A stretch of 49,117 nucleotides of DNA, taken from positions 1-49,117 of the forward strand of contig NZ_NEUE01000288.1 of NCBI RefSeq assembly GCF_002910905.1, read 5' to 3'. Below the pieces are notes generated by a model. That model saw nothing but the letters and a program-made list of their open reading frames with translations, ran no database searches and was not told where the DNA came from. Made by a program: the position numbers and the translations under genes. This DNA comes from Streptomyces sp. SM11 (GTDB lineage Bacteria; Actinomycetota; Actinomycetes; Streptomycetales; Streptomycetaceae). Shown here one piece after another: positions 42,272 through 49,117 of the stretch (its first letter is position 1; each line of letters starts with the position of its first letter).

Positions 42272-43049
42272 GCTTGATCACCTTGTTGGTGAGAGTGCCG
42301 ATGCCTTCGATGGTGACGGCGACCTCGTCGCCGACGTGCAGGGGTCCGACCCCTGCGGGGGTGCCCGTGAGGATCACGTCGCCCGGGAGGAGGGTCATGG
42401 CCTCCGTGATGTGGACGATCAGGTCCTCGATGGAGCGGACCATGTCGCTCGTGCGGCCGAGCTGTCGCTGCTCGCCGTTGACCGTCGCCTGGATGGTGAG
42501 GTCGTGGGGGTCCACGTCGGTCTCCACCCAGGGACCCAGCGGGCAGGAGGTGTCGAAACCCTTGGCGCGGGCCCACTGCTTCTCGCGCTGCTGCACATCG
42601 CGGGCGGTGACGTCGTTGGCGCAGGTGTAGCCGAGGATGACGTCCTTGACGCGCTCGCGGGGGACCTCGCGGCACATGCGGCCGATGACCACGGCCAGCT
42701 CGGCCTCGTGGTGCAGCTCGTCGGAGAAGGAGGGGTACTCGATCGCGTCGCCGGAGCCGATCACCGAGGTGGTGGGCTTGAAGAAGGTGATCGGCGCGTC
42801 GGGGACCTCGTGGCCGAGTTCGGCGACGTGCTCCGCGTAGTTGCGGCCGATGGCCACGACCTTGTTGGGGAGCACGGGGGGCAGCAGCCGCACCTTGTTC
42901 AGCGGGACCTTGGTACCCGAGAGCTCGAAGTCGGCGTACGGAATGCCCTTGATGATGTCGAGGACGAGGTCACCGGATTCCACGGTGCCCTGTCCCTCGA
43001 CGGCGCCGAAGGCGACATTGCCGTCGATGGAGAACCTGGCGATGCGCAC
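42264..43049 (-). CDS. Fumarylacetoacetate hydrolase-family protein
   Basis: A 261-residue FAH-fold hydrolase/isomerase. VVAIGRNYAEHVAE starts the catalytic domain. FFKPTTSVIGSGDAIEYP, LHHEAELAVVIG (metal-binding Glu residues), GYTCANDVTARDVQ and GDVILTGTPAGVGPL are the conserved motifs. Members cleave acylpyruvates or isomerise and decarboxylate catechol pathway products; the substrate cannot be told. The GTG start (MRIARFS) is standard. It overlaps gltX by 8 bp. Confidence 0.93.
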   Translation of the reverse strand: MRIARFSIDGNVAFGAVEGQGTVESGDLVLDIIKGIPYADFELSGTKVPLNKVRLLPPVLPNKVVAIGRNYAEHVAELGHEVPDAPITFFKPTTSVIGSGDAIEYPSFSDELHHEAELAVVIGRMCREVPRERVKDVILGYTCANDVTARDVQQREKQWARAKGFDTSCPLGPWVETDVDPHDLTIQATVNGEQRQLGRTSDMVRSIEDLIVHITEAMTLLPGDVILTGTPAGVGPLHVGDEVAVTIEGIGTLTNKVIKRG

Positions 43050-43142
43050 GGGATGCTGTCGCCCCTCACTTGCTGGCTGACTGAAGACTGACGCTCCAGG
43101 CTAACGCCGATGAGGGGGACAGCCGCGCGCATCGCGGGGACG

Positions 43143-43325
43143 CTACTGGGCGGCCGCGACCGGGGCTTCCATCAGGATGGTGCGGCGCGGGTTGGCCGTC
43201 ACGGTCGGCAGGTCGGCGGCGTGCTCCGGCTGGAGGGGCGTCTGCAGCGCTTCGGCGTCCTTGAGGTGCGCCAGCGTGGTGCGCCGGGGGTTGGCAATGT
43301 TGCGAAACATCGTCGTCGTCTTCAT
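43143..43325 (-). CDS. 60-residue peptide with duplicated ANPRRT motif
   Basis: Reads MKTTTMFRNIANPRRTTLAH near the start and TANPRRTILMEAPVAAAQ at the end, so ANPRRT(T/I)L occurs twice about 35 residues apart around an acidic middle (LKDAEALQTPLQ). It has no Cys, no signal peptide and no membrane segment. ATG 43325 has a weak AAGGA 12 nt upstream. I recall similar short proteins beside gltX and the conservon in other Streptomyces, which supports a real gene, but I know no function. A precursor peptide or a small binding protein are both possible. Confidence 0.6.
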   Translation of the reverse strand: MKTTTMFRNIANPRRTTLAHLKDAEALQTPLQPEHAADLPTVTANPRRTILMEAPVAAAQ

Positions 43326-43825
43326 CTGCCGTCAGGATCCTTGTCGGTGTGGGCGTCGCTCGTCGCGGCGCCGACTTGTCGGATTCGCCATCCCTGTAAA
43401 GCGTCAGGCTAAACATCCGATTCCCCGCCGGAGCCGGGATGAGGCGACGATCATCATGTGAGTTTGCTCACGAACTAATCGACAATTAACTCAATACGGA
43501 CACTTGCTTCTGGTCCATAAAACAGACATTGCATCACTGAATCCACCATTCCGCTCCTGATCATCGCGACTGGGACACCCCCCACCCCTAGGTGACTCCT
43601 CCCCAATAGTCCGCTTTACTTACGATCACTCTCCACTACTTGTTACTCATCCATCACAACGTGTCACTCAGGTCACAGCCCGGTACATGGGCCTTGTTGG
43701 AGATCCTGCACTGTGCTGGAATTCCACGCACCGCCGCGGGTTTCAACAAGGCCGGCGCGCAGGGCGCAACGCAGCGCCGAGTGGCGGCGGGAGGGGGAAG
43801 TTCGCCGGTCACTCATACGACCACC
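43326..43825. other. AT-richer intergenic region before the conservon
   Basis: 500 bp with clearly lower GC from 43,450 to 43,670. It holds a GTGAG-TTTG-CTCAC inverted repeat (43458-43471) and must contain promoters for the peptide gene and cvnA. No confident -10/-35 pair was found. If cvnA starts upstream of 43826, part of this is coding. Confidence 0.5.
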
Positions 43826-46800
43826 ATGGGGCGCGTCCAGCGCCCCACGAAGCCGACACCGTTCTTGTCCGCACGCGCGGGCGGGACGCCTGGTCCAGAG
43901 GTTGCGACGCTAGTGCAGGGACGTTTCAAGAGGGATGGCAGCGCTCCGGCGGAACAGGAGCCGCACGGCGGGACCGACCGCGGTTCCTCGCCCCAGCACG
44001 CCCAGAACCCCGGGCCGGCCGGCGCCGGCGACAACAGCGACCGCGCGCAGCGCCCGGGCTCCACGACGAGCAGCGGCGCGGAGCCGAACCCGCCCGCACA
44101 GCCGCGCGACCCGGTCGACACGGGTTCGCGAATAGCGCTCCGTAACTGGCGCATCAGCACGCGGCTGGTCTCTCTCCTCGCCCTCCCCGTGGTCGCCGCG
44201 ACCAGCCTGGGCGGTCTGAGGATCAACGAGTCCATGACCGACATGCAGCAGCTGGAGCACATGCAGCTACTGACGAAGATGACCAAGCAGGCGACCTCGC
44301 TCGCCCAGGCGCTCCAGGTGGAGCGCGACCAGTCGGCCGGTCCGCTGTCGAACAAGTCCAAGCCCACCGACTACAAGGTCACCGGGCCCCGGGACAAGAC
44401 CGACCGGGCCAAGGACGCCTTCCTCGACGAGACCGACTCGATCGGCGACTCCGAGGGCGACGAGGCGCTCGACAGCATCCACGCGAGCATCTCGCAGATC
44501 GCCTCCCAGCTCGGCACCATCCGTACGATCCGCAAGACGGCGTACGCAGCGGACGCACCGAGTCTCAACACGGTCGACCAGTACAACCAGCTGATCACCT
44601 CGCTGCTGAGCCTCTCGCAGGACATGGCGCAGGCGACCAACAACCCGGACATGATCAAGCGGACCCGGGCCCTGGCGGCGTTCTCCTCCGCCAAGGAGTA
44701 CGCCTCGGTCCAGCGTGCGATCATCGCCGCGGCGCTGCCCGGCGGTTCGGTCAAGAAGTCGCACCTCAACCCGAACGACCGGCAGTTCGGCTCCAACGCG
44801 CTCGCCAAGGAGTCCCGGGCCCTCACCTCGTTCAAGACGATCTACGGGACGACCGGGGAGAGCGCCGAGGAGCTCCTGTCCTCCCTGGACAACGGCAACC
44901 CGGAGATCAACGCCGGGAACATGTACGCCAAGCGGGTCCTGGACACCACGAACGGGATCGAGGGCAAGCAGGTCCGGTCGTACCTGGACTGGTACGACCA
45001 GAGCACCATCAAGATCAAGGCCATGGAGACGATCGAGGCCACCCTCCTCAGCGACATGGAGGCCAAGGCCCGCGAACTGCGCCAGGCCTCCCAGCGCGAC
45101 GCGATCATCAACGGTGCGGTCATCTTCATCGTGCTCGGCGTCTCGCTCGTCGGCGCCTTCGTGGTGGCCCGCTCCATGATCCGTTCGCTGCGGCGCCTCC
45201 AGGACACCGCCACCCGGGTCGCCCAGGACCGGCTGCCCGAGCTCGTCAAGCAGCTCTCCGAGACCGACCCGCAGGACGTCGACACCTCCGTCGAGTCCGT
45301 CGGCGTGCACTCCCGGGACGAGATCGGCCAGGTGGCCGCGGCCTTCGACGACGTGCACCGCGAGGCCGTCCGCCTCGCCGCCGAGCAGGCCCTCCTCCGG
45401 GGCAACGTCAACGCGATGTTCACCAACCTGTCGCGCCGCTCCCAGGGCCTCATCCAGCGCCAGCTCTCGCTCATCTCCGAGCTGGAGTCCCGCGAGGCCG
45501 ACCCGGACCAGCTGTCCTCGCTCTTCAAGCTCGACCACCTCGCGACCCGTATGCGCCGTAACGGCGAGAACCTCCTCGTCCTCGCGGGCGAGGAGCCGGG
45601 ACGCCGGTGGACCCGGCCCGTCCCGCTGGTCGACGTACTCCGTGCCGCCGCCTCCGAGGTGGAGCAGTACGAGCGCATCGAGCTGTCCGCGGTGCCCGCC
45701 ACCGAGGTCGCGGGCCGGGTCGTCAACGACCTCGTGCACCTGCTCGCCGAGCTGCTGGAGAACGCGACGTCGTTCTCCTCGCCGCAGACGAAGGTCCGGG
45801 TCACCGGTCACGCGCTGCCCGACGGGCGGGTGCTCGTCGAGATCCACGACACCGGCATCGGCCTCTCCCCCGAGGACCTCGCCGCGATCAACGAGCGGCT
45901 CGCGCAGCCGCCGACGGTGGACGTCTCCGTCTCCCGCCGCATGGGTCTGTTCGTGGTCGGCCGGCTGTCGCTGCGTCACGGCATCCGGATCCAGCTGCGC
46001 CCCTCCGACTCCGGCGGTACGACCGCGCTGGTCATGCTGCCCGTCGACGTCGCGCACGGCGGCAAGCAGCCGCCGTCCAAGCAGGGCCCCGGGCAGCAGC
46101 AGCCCGGCGCCCCGGGCGGTCTGCTCGCGGGCGGTGGGAACGGCGCGGGCAACGGCCAGCGCTCGGGTCTCGGCAGCGGTCCCGGCGGACCGGGTGCCAA
46201 GAGCCTCGGCGGTGGACCCGGCGCACAGCGCGGCCAGGTCGGTGCCGGCGCGGGTCCCCGGGCGGCACTGCCGGCCCGGGACAGCACACCGGGCCGTCCG
46301 CAGGGCCCGGGGACCGGCGGCCAGCCGGGCAACGGCGGCCCGGGCCAGGACTTCCCGGCACAGGGCCAGGGTCAGGGTCAGGCCCCCCAGCGCCAGGGCA
46401 GCGGCGGTCTCTCCGGCGCCTTCGGCAACAGTGCCCGGCTCGGTGCCCACGGCGCCCAGGGCGATGCGCCCGGACGTGGTGACTCGGGGCAGCCCAACCT
46501 GTTCGGGCACGGCGCTCCGCCCTCCCCCGGGCAGAACGGCCGTCCGGGCCAGTTCGCACCGCCGAACCAGCAGGGCCCGTCCGGCTGGCAGAACCAGCAG
46601 GGCCCGTCCAACCAGCAGGATCCCGGGGCGCAGCAGCCCCAGGGCCGCCAGGAACAGAGCGGCCCCGCCCAGGGCGGTTTCCAGCAGCCCGGCGGCCCCG
46701 GCCGTCAGCTGCCGCCGACCGGTGGACCGCGTGCCGAGCTGCCCGGGGGCAACCCGCAGCCGCAGCGGCCCGCGGCCACCAGCTGGGGCGCCGACACCCC

Positions 46801-47689
46801 GCGCGGTCATGAGGAGCACGACGCGACCGGGCAGTTCGCCCGTCCGGCGGCCCCCGGTCAGGACCCGTCGTTCAACGCCCCGCTGGACCAGCGGCCGTCG
46901 GACGACCGCCAGGGTCCCGGCGCGACCTCCGAGTTCGCCCGGCCCGACTTCTCGGCGCCGGAGGCTCCCCAGGACCGTTCGTACCAGCAGCAGGCTCCGC
47001 AGGGCCAGGACCCGGCGAGCACCTCGCAGTTCGCCCGGCCCGACTTCGGTGTCCCGCAGCAGCCGAACCAGAACCAGCAGGGCCAGGGCCCGTACGACCA
47101 GGGCCAGCAGCCGCCCGCGCCGCGTCAGCGCGGCCTGGACGGCAGCGACTTCGGTGCGCCGCGTCCGGCGCTGCCGCAGCAGCCCCAGCAGCCGGAGGCC
47201 CTGCCCCCGGCCGGTCCCGGGGACGGCCGTACGCCGCTGTACGACACCCTGGAGACGAACTGGTTCCACGGTCCGGGCCAGGGCGGCCAGCAGCCGCCCG
47301 CCGAACCGCAGGCGCCGGCCGCTCCCGAGGCCGCCGGTGTGCCGGTCCCGCCCATGCCTCAGCGTGGTGCGTCCGACACCTCGGCCACCAGTTCCTGGCG
47401 GGCCTCGCCCAACGACGAACTCGTACGCCAGGCCGAGCGGGTCAAGAAGCCCGCGGCCGGCGGTGTCACCACTTCCGGGCTGCCCCGCCGTGTTCCCCGC
47501 GCCAATTTGGTTCCGGGGACCGCTCAGCAGCAGAATCACCAGTCCGGACCTCAGGTTTCGCGCGCGCCCGATGACGTGCGCGGTCGTCTGACCAATCTCC
47601 GCCGGGGCATCCAGCAGGGTCGGCAGGCCAACAACGGCCCGCAGACCGGCAGTATCCATCTCGGCCCCACTCACCAGCAGGAGCGTTAG
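43826..47689 (+). CDS. cvnA1: Conservon sensor histidine kinase-like protein with NIT domain
   Basis: About 1,287 residues from ATG 43826 (a GTG at 43913, MQGRFKRDG, is equally possible). After a disordered N-terminus, TM1 lies near 112-132, a nitrate/nitrite-sensing (NIT) extracellular helical domain spans about 135-425, TM2 427-450, then HAMP. A DHp-like region follows with FKLDHLATRMRRN (His571), then an HATPase_c domain (LLENATSFSS, HDTGIGLSPEDL, SRRMGLFVVGRLSLRHG). From about 745 to the end, over 500 residues are Gly/Pro/Gln-rich and probably disordered. With the next three genes it forms a conservon, a G-protein-like signalling unit at the membrane described in S. coelicolor. I use the symbol cvnA1 because the neighbourhood matches cvn1. 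Confidence 0.9.
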   Translation: MGRVQRPTKPTPFLSARAGGTPGPEVATLVQGRFKRDGSAPAEQEPHGGTDRGSSPQHAQNPGPAGAGDNSDRAQRPGSTTSSGAEPNPPAQPRDPVDTGSRIALRNWRISTRLVSLLALPVVAATSLGGLRINESMTDMQQLEHMQLLTKMTKQATSLAQALQVERDQSAGPLSNKSKPTDYKVTGPRDKTDRAKDAFLDETDSIGDSEGDEALDSIHASISQIASQLGTIRTIRKTAYAADAPSLNTVDQYNQLITSLLSLSQDMAQATNNPDMIKRTRALAAFSSAKEYASVQRAIIAAALPGGSVKKSHLNPNDRQFGSNALAKESRALTSFKTIYGTTGESAEELLSSLDNGNPEINAGNMYAKRVLDTTNGIEGKQVRSYLDWYDQSTIKIKAMETIEATLLSDMEAKARELRQASQRDAIINGAVIFIVLGVSLVGAFVVARSMIRSLRRLQDTATRVAQDRLPELVKQLSETDPQDVDTSVESVGVHSRDEIGQVAAAFDDVHREAVRLAAEQALLRGNVNAMFTNLSRRSQGLIQRQLSLISELESREADPDQLSSLFKLDHLATRMRRNGENLLVLAGEEPGRRWTRPVPLVDVLRAAASEVEQYERIELSAVPATEVAGRVVNDLVHLLAELLENATSFSSPQTKVRVTGHALPDGRVLVEIHDTGIGLSPEDLAAINERLAQPPTVDVSVSRRMGLFVVGRLSLRHGIRIQLRPSDSGGTTALVMLPVDVAHGGKQPPSKQGPGQQQPGAPGGLLAGGGNGAGNGQRSGLGSGPGGPGAKSLGGGPGAQRGQVGAGAGPRAALPARDSTPGRPQGPGTGGQPGNGGPGQDFPAQGQGQGQAPQRQGSGGLSGAFGNSARLGAHGAQGDAPGRGDSGQPNLFGHGAPPSPGQNGRPGQFAPPNQQGPSGWQNQQGPSNQQDPGAQQPQGRQEQSGPAQGGFQQPGGPGRQLPPTGGPRAELPGGNPQPQRPAATSWGADTPRGHEEHDATGQFARPAAPGQDPSFNAPLDQRPSDDRQGPGATSEFARPDFSAPEAPQDRSYQQQAPQGQDPASTSQFARPDFGVPQQPNQNQQGQGPYDQGQQPPAPRQRGLDGSDFGAPRPALPQQPQQPEALPPAGPGDGRTPLYDTLETNWFHGPGQGGQQPPAEPQAPAAPEAAGVPVPPMPQRGASDTSATSSWRASPNDELVRQAERVKKPAAGGVTTSGLPRRVPRANLVPGTAQQQNHQSGPQVSRAPDDVRGRLTNLRRGIQQGRQANNGPQTGSIHLGPTHQQER

Positions 47690-48112
47690 TTGAGCCCCAT
47701 GAGTCAGGCCGCGCAGAATCTGAACTGGCTGATCACCAACTTCGTGGACAACACCCCAGGGGTGTCCCACACGGTGGTGGTCTCCGCGGATGGCCTGCTG
47801 CTGGCGATGTCCGAAGGTTTCCCGCGCGACCGCGCCGACCAGCTCGCCGCTGTCGCCTCCGGTCTCACCTCACTGACCGCGGGTGCGTCCCGGATCTTCG
47901 AGGGCGGCGCCGTCAGTCAGACGGTTGTGGAGATGGAGCGGGGATTCCTCTTCCTCATGTCCATCTCCGACGGTTCGTCACTGGCCGTTCTGGCCCATCC
48001 GGACGCCGATATCGGTCTGGTCGGGTACGAAATGGCCCTCCTGGTCGACCGTGCGGGCACCGTCCTCACGCCCGACCTCCGCGCCGAGCTCCAAGGCAGT
48101 CTGCTCCACTAG
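47690..48112 (+). CDS. cvnB1: Conservon roadblock/LC7 protein
   Basis: A 140-residue Roadblock/LC7 protein (LNWLITNFVDNTPGVSHTVV, GLLLAMSEGFPRDRADQLAA). Such proteins act as regulators or GTPase-activating partners of small GTPases, here CvnD. A TTG at 47690 directly after the cvnA stop has AGGAG 6 nt upstream, favouring it over ATG 47699. Confidence 0.93.
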   Translation: MSPMSQAAQNLNWLITNFVDNTPGVSHTVVVSADGLLLAMSEGFPRDRADQLAAVASGLTSLTAGASRIFEGGAVSQTVVEMERGFLFLMSISDGSSLAVLAHPDADIGLVGYEMALLVDRAGTVLTPDLRAELQGSLLH

Positions 48113-48247
48113 GCGGCCATCCAGCGGATTCACGACACGGTCCCCCCAGGTAATGCCCACAACCCTCACCCGTCAGGCCGTTTTAGTCCCCTCACCGGCC
48201 CCTTGCAGACGGCAAGCCGAGAACCTGCTGTCACGCCCGGAGGATTC

Positions 48248-48655
48248 ATGACCCCGCCACCCGCCTCACCCGATCCGTACGGCGCACTGCACCACGCGTC
48301 GTACGACGGGGAAGGCGACCAGCCGCTGGTTCGTCCCTACGCCATGACCGGCGGCCGGACCCGGCCGCGCTACCAGCTCGCGATAGAGGCTCTGGTCAGC
48401 ACAACGGCAGACCCGGCGCACCTGGGGACCCTGCTCCCCGAGCATCAGCGGATCTGCCACCTCTGCCGTGAGGTCAAGTCGGTGGCGGAGGTGTCGGCAC
48501 TGCTGTCGATGCCGCTCGGCGTCGCCCGGATCCTGGTGGCGGACCTGGCGGAAGCCGGCATGGTGGCCATCCACCAGCCGGGCAACGGAGAGGCCGGCGG
48601 CGCGCCGGATGTGACACTGCTCGAAAGGGTGCTCAGTGGACTTCGCAAGCTCTAG
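48248..48655 (+). CDS. cvnC1: Conservon DUF742 protein
   Basis: A 135-residue DUF742 protein. VRPYAMTGGRTRPRY is the family signature, followed by a winged-helix-like part (HQRICHLCREVKSVAEVSAL, LGVARILVADLAEAGMV). The ATG has GGAGG 5 nt upstream; an upstream ORF start is rejected. It overlaps cvnD by 20 nt. Confidence 0.93.
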   Translation: MTPPPASPDPYGALHHASYDGEGDQPLVRPYAMTGGRTRPRYQLAIEALVSTTADPAHLGTLLPEHQRICHLCREVKSVAEVSALLSMPLGVARILVADLAEAGMVAIHQPGNGEAGGAPDVTLLERVLSGLRKL

Positions 48656-49117
48656 CGGCGGAGCGGCCCGCTCCACTACCTCGGCGAAGATCGTGGTGGC
48701 AGGGGGCTTCGGCGTGGGTAAGACCACGTTTGTCGGTGCCGTTTCGGAGATCAATCCGCTGCGCACCGAAGCCGTGATGACGTCCGCCTCGGCGGGCATC
48801 GACGATCTGACCCACACCGGGGACAAGACCACCACGACGGTGGCCATGGACTTCGGGCGTATCACCCTGGACCAGGACCTGATCCTGTACCTCTTCGGTA
48901 CGCCGGGCCAGGACCGCTTCTGGTTCATGTGGGACGACCTGGTCCGCGGCGCCATCGGCGCCGTCGTCCTCGTCGACACCCGCCGTCTCGCCGACTGCTT
49001 CCCCGCCGTCGACTACTTCGAGAACAGCGGACTGCCCTTCGTCATCGCCCTCAACGGCTTCGACGGACACCAGCCCTACACCCCCGACGAAGTACGCGAG
49101 GCACTCCAGATCGGGCC
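48636..49117 (+). CDS. cvnD1: Conservon small GTPase, truncated by the window end
   Basis: GTG at 48636 begins VDFASSSGG, then the G1 loop GGFGVGKTTFV, G3 region YLFGTPGQDRFW, and LNGFDG at the G4 position, where most small GTPases have NKxD. It resembles MglA/Ras-like GTPases of conservons. The frame is still open at the last base, about 160 residues in. Confidence 0.92.
   Translation, partial: MDFASSSGGAARSTTSAKIVVAGGFGVGKTTFVGAVSEINPLRTEAVMTSASAGIDDLTHTGDKTTTTVAMDFGRITLDQDLILYLFGTPGQDRFWFMWDDLVRGAIGAVVLVDTRRLADCFPAVDYFENSGLPFVIALNGFDGHQPYTPDEVREALQIG

Noticed and set aside
44267..47770. 1,167-codon minus-strand frame opposite cvnA
   Set aside because: Arg/Leu/Gly-rich mirror of the kinase and its disordered tail.
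1..49117. CRISPR array
   Set aside because: No regularly spaced short repeats; the only spaced repeats are tRNA genes.

Overview
The window is chromosomal DNA from a Streptomyces or a close relative. It is GC-rich with G/C third positions and many GTG/TTG starts. It carries streptomycete markers: an HU protein with a long Lys/Ala tail (HupS), an IclR regulator divergent from leuCD (NdgR), and a conservon encoding a NIT-domain sensor kinase, a roadblock protein, a DUF742 protein and a small GTPase. From memory, the gene order from mutM-rnc to the conservon matches the S. coelicolor core region around SCO5573 to SCO5541, read in reverse.

Positions 1-16,950 are an accessory block. It starts inside an IS1182-type transposase gene broken by a nonsense codon. 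Next, on the minus strand, come a likely immunity gene, a 2,345-residue secreted RHS polymorphic toxin, a LamG-domain secreted protein and an FG-GAP secreted protein. The RHS protein has a Hint domain and a C-terminal tip with an HAE...CPAC deaminase-like zinc motif. A relic of an AAA+ ATPase gene, a gene with an endonuclease VII-type zinc site and a relic of an IS21-type transposase then lead up to mutM. The block looks like an insertion hot spot beside mutM. The toxin tip and immunity gene are clearly less GC-rich than the RHS body, as expected of exchangeable toxin cassettes.

Positions 16,959-26,226 are a minus-strand core run: mutM, rnc, rpmF, a YceD/DUF177 gene, a coiled-coil protein, coaD, rsmD, recG and a DAK2/FakA-like gene, covering DNA repair, RNA processing, ribosomal parts, CoA synthesis and lipid-linked functions. 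rpmB lies on the plus strand with a textbook terminator. thiD-thiL (thiamine), a stand-alone Lrp ligand-binding domain protein, a DUF3515 lipoprotein, and a ddl, gpsA, plsC group (cell wall and phospholipid precursors) follow. cofC (coenzyme F420) and a small cold-shock-like protein come next, then hupS, leuCD and divergent ndgR.

Positions 38,044-39,850 hold a DUF4188 gene and a divergent MerR-type regulator flanking a perfect 31-bp palindrome, then five tRNA genes (Gln, Glu, Glu, Gln, Glu) that include an exact 185-bp duplication. A HAD hydrolase, gltX overlapping an FAH-family hydrolase gene, and a 60-residue peptide gene with two copies of an ANPRRT motif lead to the plus-strand conservon (cvnA-D), whose GTPase gene runs off the window end.

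Strong GC hairpin terminators mark most operon ends. Several plus-strand genes have a -10-like hexamer 6-7 nt before the start codon, suggesting leaderless mRNAs.
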